Origin: Eudoraea sp.
GTDB lineage: Bacteria; Bacteroidota; Bacteroidia; Flavobacteriales; Flavobacteriaceae
Assembly (NCBI GenBank): GCA_013042125.1
Contig: JABDQS010000271.1
Coordinates: 1-6,625, forward strand
Direction of reading: 5' to 3'
Length of the DNA stretch: 6,625 bases
How positions within the stretch are numbered: position 1 is the first letter of the stretch; each line of letters starts with the position of its first letter. The notes under the pieces are model-generated. The model had not been told where the DNA came from and did not search any database. It was given only the letters and a program-made list of their open reading frames with translations. Below are positions 1 to 5,319 of this stretch, piece by piece. Made by a program: the position numbers and the translations under genes.

Positions 1-497
1 GAGGGATTATGATCATTTCAATTTTGGTCCCCGTTATAGTCGCTATTTTATTTGGTGTGCGTCTCCCAGATGTGGAACCCCTAAGCTTCCTGCCTCCAAT
101 ATATGCTTCTATTAATGGTCTTACAGCTCTTTTATTGATCTTAGCTGTATGGTCCATTAAGAATGGTAAACGACAATTACATCAAAACCTGATGACAAGT
201 TGTATTGCTCTGTCACTGGTCTTTCTGGGAATGTATGTGGCCTATCATATGACCTCAGACTCTACCCCATTTGGCGGTGAAGGTTTTATCCGGTATGTGT
301 ATTATTTTATTCTGATCAGCCATGTTCTTTTGTCTATTGCAATTATTCCCCTAGTATTACATACCTATGCAAGAGCCTATTTAAAGAATTTTGAAAGGCA
401 TAGAAAATTAGCAAGGATCACTTTTCCTATCTGGTTGTACGTTGCCATAACCGGGGTGGTGGTTTATGTTATGATCTCACCATATTACAGCTATTAA
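1..497 (+). CDS. DUF420 family multi-pass membrane protein, 5' end cut off by window
   Basis: This is a small integral membrane protein with about five hydrophobic helices (residues ~1-16, 33-48, 64-80, 97-117 and 139-157, counted from the ATG at position 9). Recognisable stretches are FLPPIYASINGLTA, YVAYHMTSDSTPFGG and HRKLARITFPIWLYV, which I recall from DUF420 (YozB/CtaM-like) proteins of Bacteroidota. Histidines at 58, 80, 105, 118 and 131 lie at or near helix ends and could bind heme or metal; that is inference. Family knowledge: the Staphylococcus member CtaM is needed for aa3 oxidase function, and Bacteroidota copies usually follow SCO and cytochrome oxidase genes. The reading frame is open to the left edge, and family members generally have a few more residues before the first helix. 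The ATG at 9 is therefore probably internal and the true start lies upstream. The stop at 495-497 is followed after 17 nt by the small CxxC gene, suggesting one transcript. Confidence 0.85.
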   Translation, partial: GIMIISILVPVIVAILFGVRLPDVEPLSFLPPIYASINGLTALLLILAVWSIKNGKRQLHQNLMTSCIALSLVFLGMYVAYHMTSDSTPFGGEGFIRYVYYFILISHVLLSIAIIPLVLHTYARAYLKNFERHRKLARITFPIWLYVAITGVVVYVMISPYYSY

Positions 498-514
498 TAA
501 TAAGAATCTAGTCT

Positions 515-751
515 ATGTCCGGAAGTATCACATTTCTGTTTAAAAAGCGATCACTACTGCTACTGTGTTTTGTGCTTTTACTCCCTTTTGTGGGCGAGGC
601 ACAGTGCGCCATGTGCAGGGCCGTGCTGGAAAGTGAAGACAATACTGCCGTTGCTGAGGGCATCAATAACGGTATTGTATATCTAATGGCCATTCCGTAC
701 ATCCTTATTGGAGCACTTTTCTTCTTCATTTATCGAAAAATGAAATCCTGA
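515..751 (+). CDS. Small exported CxxC protein with C-terminal membrane helix, function unknown
   Basis: This 78-residue protein starts with basic residues (K10, K11, R12) and a leucine-rich hydrophobic stretch (~13-27) ending in GEAQ, which reads as a signal peptide or signal anchor. The probable mature start is QCAMC, with a CxxC pair at C31 and C34. A short acidic, hydrophilic segment (39-50) follows, then a second hydrophobic helix (~54-73) and the basic tail YRKMKS. The CxxC would face the periplasm, where it could act in thiol redox chemistry or copper binding; this is inference. Placement 17 nt after the DUF420 gene suggests co-transcription and a link to oxidase biogenesis. I recall similar short uncharacterised proteins beside DUF420 in flavobacteria but know no assigned function. 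It could also be a plain small membrane protein with a structural disulfide. The ATG at 515 fits because the basic residues and hydrophobic core follow directly. Confidence 0.75.
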   Translation: MSGSITFLFKKRSLLLLCFVLLLPFVGEAQCAMCRAVLESEDNTAVAEGINNGIVYLMAIPYILIGALFFFIYRKMKS

Positions 752-757
752 GCGCTC
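750..757. other. 8-bp perfect palindrome at the stop codon
   Basis: GAGCGCTC overlaps the TGA stop of the small CxxC gene. It is self-complementary with no loop, so it would not form a good hairpin. It may be chance and is not called a terminator. Confidence 0.25.
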
Positions 758-775
758 CAAGATTTAACATTGTTT

Positions 776-793
776 TTACAGCTGGGACTGTAA
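776..793. repeat. Inverted repeat, 6-bp arms, between respiratory tail and transporter genes
   Basis: Arms TTACAG (776-781) and CTGTAA (788-793) flank a 6-nt loop CTGGGA. After one mismatch the pairing continues for two more A-T pairs. No T-run follows on the plus strand, so a classical rho-independent terminator is not supported. It may be a weak transcript end or a protein site. The right arm is part of TGTAACAAA (789-797), a 9-mer that recurs at 4550-4558 upstream of the ATPase gene. Confidence 0.35.
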
Positions 794-797
794 CAAA

Positions 798-817
798 ATA
801 GACCTTTAATAGTCTAT
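798..817. repeat. Short inverted repeat upstream of first permease
   Basis: Arms ATAGAC (798-803) and GTCTAT (812-817) enclose an 8-nt AT-rich loop. It lies just upstream of, and partly over, the tentative promoter for permease 1. It is a possible operator half-site pair, but short enough to be chance. Confidence 0.25.
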
Positions 818-835
818 AAAGAGTATCTCATTTTG
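805..835 (+). promoter_or_regulatory. Tentative Bacteroidota-type promoter for the transporter locus
   Basis: A TTTA (805-808, consensus -33 TTTG) and TCATTTTG (828-835, consensus -7 TAnnTTTG) are separated by 19 nt, the usual spacing. Each box has one mismatch. Transcription would begin near 840, leaving a leader of only about 10 nt. AT-rich sequence makes such matches easy, so this is a weak call. Confidence 0.28.
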
Positions 836-836
836 T

Positions 837-845
837 AAACACTAA
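837..845 (+). promoter_or_regulatory. Leader motif AAACACTAA, copy 1
   Basis: AAACACTAA ends 4 nt before the permease 1 start codon. The core AACACTAA recurs before the adaptor gene (3392-3399), and the full 9-mer before the ATPase gene (4596-4604). With no Shine-Dalgarno here, an A-rich leader element aiding translation is plausible. Confidence 0.3.
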
Positions 846-849
846 CCCA

Positions 850-2094
850 ATGTTCGATCTTGAGAGATGGCAGGAGATCTTCGACACCATCCGAAAAAAT
901 AAATTACGCACTTTCCTCACCGGCGTCTCAGTGGCTTCCGGGATCTTTATGTTGGTAATTCTTCTGGGTTTTGGACAAGGGATGCAAAACGGTATCGCTT
1001 ATGAATTTGAAGAGGATGCCTCCACAAGTGTGTGGGCCTGGCCCGGCGTCACCTCGAAAGAATTTAAAGGACTTAATCCGGGAAGACGCATTCAATTTCG
1101 TAATGAGAATTATGAAAATGCCGGCATGCTGTTCGGAGAATCCATAGAATACAAGTCCCCCCGGTATTTTGTTCGTAATGTGCAGGTGAACTACGGGAAG
1201 GAATCCCTGGTGTATGGTATTCAGGGTGTTTCTGGCAACTTTCAGTTCATCGAAAATGCCAAGATGGCCGAAGGTAGATTTATCAACATTCAGGATGAGG
1301 CCTCTACAGCCAAAATTGCGGTCATAGGCCGCAAAATAAAACAGGATGTATTTCAGGGTAAGGTTGATCCCATTGGCGAATTAATAACAATTTCAGGTAT
1401 TCCTTTTAAAATTGTCGGTATTTATACTGAAACAAGAGATAGGGAAGAAGAACGCATTTATATACCCATTACAACTGCACAAAAAGTATTTAATGGGGCA
1501 GACAGGATCAATAATATGAGTTTTACCCTGCCACCAGTTGAAAACTTTGATGAAGCAGTAGTTCAGGCTATTTCTTTTAAGGATAATCTAAGGACCTACC
1601 TTCAGCAGGCACATACGGTTGCACCAGATGACAACAGCGCCATGGAAGTTTGGAGTGCTCTTGAGGAGGCTAAAAGATATTTCAGTCTCATAGGGAACAT
1701 CAAATTCTTTTTTTGGTTTGTAGGGATATGCACGATTATTGCCGGCGTTGTGGGTGTAAGCAACATAATGCTCATTGTAGTTAAAGAACGTACCCGTGAA
1801 ATTGGGATCAGAAAGGCATTGGGAGCGAAACCCTGGTCGATCATTGGGATGATCCTTCATGAAGCCATTTTTGTAACTGCTATCTCAGGATTTGCCGGAC
1901 TAATTTTTAGTATGGGATTGTTGGAAATTGTTGGGCCTTATGTTGAGGTAGACTATGTGATGAATCCCTCCGTAAATTTTAATGTAGCGCTGGCAACTGT
2001 TTTTGTGTTGATCCTCGCAGGCACCATAGCCGGATTTTTCCCGGCATGGAGAGCTGCACATATCCATACTATTGATGCGCTGCGTGATGAATAA
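850..2094 (+). CDS. MacB-type ABC transporter permease 1 (A-type)
   Basis: This 414-residue inner-membrane subunit of a MacAB-like exporter has full length for a MacB permease lacking a fused ATPase. After a short cytoplasmic start with WQEIF and IRKNKLRT (7-21) comes helix 1 (~22-42), then a large periplasmic domain (~43-285, MacB_PCD type). Three helices follow at ~286-311, 335-360 and 378-398 (FtsX domain). The cytoplasmic loop KERTREIGIRKALGA (312-326) is the family hallmark and would contact the ATPase. The periplasmic domain has an acidic stretch EEER (199-202) followed by IYIPITTAQ (203-211), shared in form with the other permeases. The tail PAWRAAHIHTIDALRDE is typical. The ATG at 850 gives the same MFxxxxWQEI start as permeases 2 and 3. 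Permease 2 begins 20 nt downstream, so the two are almost surely co-transcribed and may pair. The substrate is unknown. Confidence 0.93.
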   Translation: MFDLERWQEIFDTIRKNKLRTFLTGVSVASGIFMLVILLGFGQGMQNGIAYEFEEDASTSVWAWPGVTSKEFKGLNPGRRIQFRNENYENAGMLFGESIEYKSPRYFVRNVQVNYGKESLVYGIQGVSGNFQFIENAKMAEGRFINIQDEASTAKIAVIGRKIKQDVFQGKVDPIGELITISGIPFKIVGIYTETRDREEERIYIPITTAQKVFNGADRINNMSFTLPPVENFDEAVVQAISFKDNLRTYLQQAHTVAPDDNSAMEVWSALEEAKRYFSLIGNIKFFFWFVGICTIIAGVVGVSNIMLIVVKERTREIGIRKALGAKPWSIIGMILHEAIFVTAISGFAGLIFSMGLLEIVGPYVEVDYVMNPSVNFNVALATVFVLILAGTIAGFFPAWRAAHIHTIDALRDE

Positions 2095-2114
2095 ATTAAT
2101 TACCAGAATATACC

Positions 2115-3374
2115 ATGTTTAACAGAGATCGCTGGCAAGAGATTTTGGAGGTCCTTACCTCTAACTGGTTCCGTACCGTTCTTACATCGTTCGGTGTTTT
2201 CTGGGGTATTCTAATCCTCATCATTCTGCTATCTGCGGGTAAAGGGTTGGAGAATGGGATAAGAGCAGATTTTGGGGACATTGCTACCAATACTATGTTC
2301 ATATGGACTCGCAGCACAACCAAAGCCCATATGGGTCTGCCTATTGGGCGGAATTTTCGCTTTAAAATACAAGACGTGGTAACCTTAAAGGAAAAATTTC
2401 CGCAATTAAGGTATATCTCTCCTAGAAACCAACTTGGAGGTTTTGGTGGAAATAACAACGTTGTAAGAGGAATTAACACCGGGGCATATAATGTTTATGG
2501 GGATTATCCGGAGATCATAAAACAAGAGCCAATGGCCATTACAGCGGGCCGCTTTCTTAATCACAATGACATCAATGCCAAAAGAAAAATAGCAGTTATT
2601 GGGTTGGGGGTTCGAAATGAATTGTACGAAAAAGAAGAAGAAGTTCTGGGGTCCTATATAAAGATTCAGGGGGTAAATTTTATGGTGGTGGGCACCTACA
2701 AGAAAAGGACCAGTAATGGTGATGGAGAAGAAGGACAAAAGGAGATATATGTGCCTTTTACTGCATTTTCGCAAGCGTTTAATCAGGGGAATAATGTGGG
2801 ATGGATGTCTATCACAGCAAACGATGGGTATCCTATTACAGATATGAAAATGAACATAGTGAATGAGATGAAAAGTGTGCATAAGGTACATCCGGAAGAT
2901 ACCCGGGCAGTAGGATTTTTTGACTTATATGAAGAATACAACAAGGTAGAAAGCCTATTTGGCGCCATGAGTTTTATTGGATATTTTGTTGGGGTCTTGG
3001 TCCTCTTATCCGGAATCATTGGCGTGAGCAACATAATGCTGATCGTAGTAAAGGAACGAACAAAGGAAATAGGTATACGAAGAGCCCTGGGGGAACATCC
3101 GTGGTCCATAAAAAAACAGATCCTGCTAGAATCTATTTTCCTGACCATCATTTCGGGGATGGCAGGGATCGTATTTGGCGCCTTATTTATTTATGGTGTG
3201 AATGCCATATTAGATGCCAATGGCCCTGTAGATATGTTTATGAACCCGAGTGTAAATCTGGGGGTAGTAGCCGCCGCCCTTGTGATCCTTATTTTTTCGG
3301 GTCTGTTGGCAGGATTTATCCCTGCTCAAAGTGCCATAAAATTGAGGCCCATAGATGCCTTAAGAACGGAGTAA
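2115..3374 (+). CDS. MacB-type ABC transporter permease 2 (B-type)
   Basis: This 419-residue paralogue of permease 1 has the same layout: WQEI start, helix 1 (~22-41), periplasmic domain (~43-285), helices at ~288-312, 337-360 and 384-402, the KERTKEIGIRRALGE coupling loop (313-327), and the tail PIDALRTE. It differs before helix 1, where the basic RKNKLRT of permeases 1 and 3 is TSNWFRT. Helix 1 reads SFGVFWGILILIILLSAGKG, which I recognise as the second common flavobacterial subtype. The periplasmic loop carries a longer, glycine-rich acidic stretch (200-210) before IYVPFTAF. MNPSVN (376-381) before the last helix matches permease 1 (371-376). Position 20 nt after permease 1 and 31 nt before the adaptor supports one operon. 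The most likely role is as a heterodimer partner for permease 1, though homodimers are possible. It is intact, with no frameshift seen. Confidence 0.93.
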   Translation: MFNRDRWQEILEVLTSNWFRTVLTSFGVFWGILILIILLSAGKGLENGIRADFGDIATNTMFIWTRSTTKAHMGLPIGRNFRFKIQDVVTLKEKFPQLRYISPRNQLGGFGGNNNVVRGINTGAYNVYGDYPEIIKQEPMAITAGRFLNHNDINAKRKIAVIGLGVRNELYEKEEEVLGSYIKIQGVNFMVVGTYKKRTSNGDGEEGQKEIYVPFTAFSQAFNQGNNVGWMSITANDGYPITDMKMNIVNEMKSVHKVHPEDTRAVGFFDLYEEYNKVESLFGAMSFIGYFVGVLVLLSGIIGVSNIMLIVVKERTKEIGIRRALGEHPWSIKKQILLESIFLTIISGMAGIVFGALFIYGVNAILDANGPVDMFMNPSVNLGVVAAALVILIFSGLLAGFIPAQSAIKLRPIDALRTE

Positions 3375-3391
3375 AATAATTTAGTCAAAAC

Positions 3392-3399
3392 AACACTAA
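3392..3399 (+). promoter_or_regulatory. Leader motif AACACTAA, copy 2
   Basis: AACACTAA lies 6 nt before the adaptor start codon in the 31-nt A-rich gap after permease 2. It is the same 8-mer as before permease 1 and the ATPase. No purine-rich Shine-Dalgarno is present here. Confidence 0.3.
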
Positions 3400-3405
3400 T
3401 AAAAA

Positions 3406-4518
3406 ATGAAAAAGTCAATCACCATTATCACCTTGTTGATCATCGTACTTGCCTTTGGCGGGTCTATGATATACTTATATCAGAAGAACTCTGAGGATCC
3501 TGTCGTGTATGAGACTGAACAGGCAGAAAAACGCACCATTATTAGAAAAACGGTGGCTACGGGAAGTATTCTGCCCCTGGAAGAAGTACTCATCAAGCCT
3601 AATATTTCGGGCGTTATACAAGAGATCTATGTAGAAGGAGGCGACTTCGTAAAATCGGGAGATCTCATCGCTAAGATCAAAGTAGTACCTAATTTAAATG
3701 CCCTGAATGATGCTAAAAATGGGATTGAAGATGCCAGGATCAATCTGGCCGATCAAAGGCGTAATTTTGATCGTCAAAGTGAACTTTTTTCCAAAGGCGT
3801 TGTTTCCAAAGTTGACTTAGAACGGGCTCAGGTGACATATGATCAGGCGAAACAAGCCTATTCCGCCGCTAATAAACGATATGATATTGTACAGACCGGG
3901 ACCACCAGCGGACTAAGCAATGCGGCCAATACACTTATCAGGGCTACCGTAAGTGGCATGGTACTGGAAGTTCCGGTAGAAGTAGGGAACCAGGTAATTG
4001 AGAGCAACAACTTTAACGAAGGAACTACTATTGCGGCAATCGCCGATGTAAATAAAATGATCTTTGAAGGAAAGGTAGATGAGTCAGAAGTAGGGAAGAT
4101 CAAAGAGAACCTGCCCTTGGAGATCACCGTTGGGGCTATTGAGGACAAGGTTTTCAACGCTGTATTAGATTATATCGCTCCAAAAGGAAAAGCAGAGAAT
4201 GGCGCTATACAATTTGAAATAAAAGGGACCCTGAACAAAGGTGATACGGTATTTATCAGGGCCGGACTAAGTGCCAATGCCTCTATTATTTTGGCACGGG
4301 CAGATAGTGTGTTGGCGATCAAAGAAGCCCTGGTGCAGTTCGATGCTGAAACAAAAAAACCCTTTGTTGAAATAGCCACAGGAGATCAGCAATTCACCAG
4401 GAAAAATCTGGAATTAGGGATCAGTGACGGGATCTATGTTGAAATAAAGTCTGGATTAAATGCCGAAGATAAGATCAAAGTATGGAACGCCCTGCAGACA
4501 GAAGGATTTAACGGATAG
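3406..4518 (+). CDS. MacA/HlyD-like periplasmic adaptor (membrane fusion protein)
   Basis: This 370-residue adaptor would link the inner-membrane permeases to an outer-membrane channel. Domains in order: N-terminal membrane anchor (~5-25) with no lipobox cysteine, so not a lipoprotein; first half of the lipoyl domain (~58-94, with ISGVIQEIYVEGGDFVKSGD); alpha-helical hairpin (~97-165); second lipoyl half (~177-198, RATVSGMVLEVPVEVGNQV); beta-barrel (~207-295, starting TTIAAIADVNKM); and a C-terminal membrane-proximal domain (~300-365). At the hairpin tip R123, L127 and S134 fit R-x3-L-x6-S, the RLS motif known from TolC-binding adaptors. The length matches MacA-type proteins. The gene sits between two permease pairs, with a single ATPase after it, as expected for a split MacAB system. 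RND pumps also use this fold, but there is no RND gene here and the ABC neighbours are clear. The substrate cannot be deduced. Confidence 0.92.
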   Translation: MKKSITIITLLIIVLAFGGSMIYLYQKNSEDPVVYETEQAEKRTIIRKTVATGSILPLEEVLIKPNISGVIQEIYVEGGDFVKSGDLIAKIKVVPNLNALNDAKNGIEDARINLADQRRNFDRQSELFSKGVVSKVDLERAQVTYDQAKQAYSAANKRYDIVQTGTTSGLSNAANTLIRATVSGMVLEVPVEVGNQVIESNNFNEGTTIAAIADVNKMIFEGKVDESEVGKIKENLPLEITVGAIEDKVFNAVLDYIAPKGKAENGAIQFEIKGTLNKGDTVFIRAGLSANASIILARADSVLAIKEALVQFDAETKKPFVEIATGDQQFTRKNLELGISDGIYVEIKSGLNAEDKIKVWNALQTEGFNG

Positions 4519-4529
4519 GGTATTTTAAC

Positions 4530-4548
4530 ATAATTTTTCGAAAATTAT
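4530..4548. repeat. AT-only perfect inverted repeat between adaptor and ATPase genes
   Basis: Arms ATAATTTT (4530-4537) and AAAATTAT (4541-4548) flank a 3-nt TCG loop. The stem has 8 perfect base pairs, all A-T, starting 11 nt after the adaptor stop. Only a very short T-run follows, so as a terminator it would be weak. It could attenuate or process the transcript, or be a DNA-binding site. Confidence 0.5.
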
Positions 4549-4558
4549 TTGTAACAAA
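4548..4558. promoter_or_regulatory. Inverted repeat TTTGTAACAAA, possible operator
   Basis: TTTGT and ACAAA arms surround a single A. Its partner TTGGTAACCAA lies at 4587-4597 and differs at only two positions, which change together so that symmetry is kept. The TTTG also serves as the -33 box of the tentative promoter here, so a bound regulator could block that promoter. Confidence 0.35.
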
Positions 4559-4578
4559 TCCACAACTTGCTAGTCTTA
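4548..4578 (+). promoter_or_regulatory. Tentative internal promoter for ATPase and permeases 3-4
   Basis: TTTG (4548-4551) matches the Bacteroidota -33 box exactly. TAGTCTTA (4571-4578), 19 nt downstream, matches TAnnTTTG at four of six fixed positions. Transcription would start near 4585, some 30 nt before the ATPase gene. The 99-nt gap, the longest inside the locus, makes an internal promoter reasonable, but the -7 match is poor. Confidence 0.28.
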
Positions 4579-4586
4579 TCGAGGGA

Positions 4587-4597
4587 TTGGTAACCAA
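4587..4597. promoter_or_regulatory. Inverted repeat TTGGTAACCAA, possible operator
   Basis: TTGGT and ACCAA arms surround a single A, centred 39 nt downstream of the centre of the similar TTTGTAACAAA palindrome. If the tentative promoter is right, it covers the start of the transcript, a usual place for a repressor site. No regulator gene is seen in the window. Confidence 0.35.
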
Positions 4598-4604
4598 ACA
4601 CTAA
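4596..4604 (+). promoter_or_regulatory. Leader motif AAACACTAA, copy 3
   Basis: This is an exact copy of the 9-mer found before permease 1, here 13 nt before the ATPase start codon and followed by an A-run. It overlaps the end of the TTGGTAACCAA palindrome. Confidence 0.3.
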
Positions 4605-4617
4605 AAAAACACCAACC

Positions 4618-5319
4618 ATGATTGAAATAAAGGATCTTCATAAATCTTATAAGATGGGAAGCAATTCCCTTCATGTGCTAAAAGGAATCAACTTTTCTGT
4701 AGAAGAAGGTGAACTGGTGGCCATCATGGGATCATCCGGATCAGGGAAATCAACTTTATTAAATATCCTGGGGATGTTGGATGAAGCAGATGAAGGGGAG
4801 TATATGTTAGACGACATTCCTATCAAAAATCTAAATGAGACCAAAGCGGCCAATTACCGGAACAAATTCCTGGGTTTTATTTTTCAATCTTTTAACCTGA
4901 TAAATTATAAGACAGCTCTTGAGAATGTAGCCCTTCCCTTGTATTATCAAAAGATGCCCAGAAAACAGCGACAGGAGAAGGCTTTAAAATATCTGGAGCA
5001 GGTGGGCCTAAAAGAATGGTCTCATCACTTGCCAAGTGAACTTTCCGGAGGTCAAAAGCAACGGGTGGCCATAGCACGGGCCATGGTTGCAGAACCTAAG
5101 GTGTTGTTGGCAGATGAGCTAACAGGAGCACTCGATAGTAAAACTTCTTATGAAGTAATGGAACTTATCCAAAACATCAATGATCAGGGCAATACCATCC
5201 TGGTCGTGACCCACGAACCCGATATTGCCCAGATGTGTAAACGCATTGTGCATCTTAAAGACGGGGTGATAGTGAAAGACGAAAAGGTAAAACAAGTAAG
5301 AGCCACAGCGCATGTTTAG
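4618..5319 (+). CDS. Stand-alone MacB/LolD-type ABC transporter ATPase
   Basis: This 233-residue cytoplasmic ATPase powers the neighbouring permeases by ATP binding and hydrolysis. All core motifs are visible: Walker A GSSGSGKST (38-46), Q-loop Q90 in FIFQSFNL, signature LSGGQ (142-146), Walker B VLLADE (162-167) with catalytic E167, D-loop ALDS (171-174), and switch histidine H199. The FQSFNLI and TGALDS wording places it in the MacB/LolD group. In E. coli MacB this domain is fused to the permease; here it is separate. The residue after E167 is leucine (DELTGALD), where the group almost always has proline (DEPTG); a single C-to-T change in the codon would explain it. The ATG at 4618 gives the standard start MIEIKDLHKSY. 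The gene overlaps permease 3 by 8 nt, pointing to translational coupling. It is the only ATPase seen for four permeases. Confidence 0.95.
   Translation: MIEIKDLHKSYKMGSNSLHVLKGINFSVEEGELVAIMGSSGSGKSTLLNILGMLDEADEGEYMLDDIPIKNLNETKAANYRNKFLGFIFQSFNLINYKTALENVALPLYYQKMPRKQRQEKALKYLEQVGLKEWSHHLPSELSGGQKQRVAIARAMVAEPKVLLADELTGALDSKTSYEVMELIQNINDQGNTILVVTHEPDIAQMCKRIVHLKDGVIVKDEKVKQVRATAHV

Noticed and set aside
508..729. 73-codon minus-strand frame opposite the small CxxC gene
   Set aside because: The plus-strand frame has a signal peptide, CxxC and a membrane helix and fits the operon. The minus frame is Ser/Lys-rich with no clear features.
776..793. Hairpin considered as a rho-independent terminator after the CxxC gene
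   Set aside because: The stem is only 6 bp and followed by CAAAATAG rather than a T-run on the plus strand, so it is listed only as an inverted repeat.
2096..2479. 127-codon open frame on the minus strand
   Set aside because: It is the antisense of the permease 2 start region and has no family resemblance. The plus-strand frame is a clear family member.
2406..2891. 161-codon open frame on the minus strand
   Set aside because: It lies wholly inside permease 2. The translation is rich in His, Ile, Tyr and Cys with no recognisable domain, as expected from the antisense of a membrane protein gene.
3101..3379. 92-codon plus-strand frame ending just past permease 2
   Set aside because: It runs in another frame through the conserved FtsX domain of permease 2. 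Its translation is Cys/Arg/His-rich and not protein-like.
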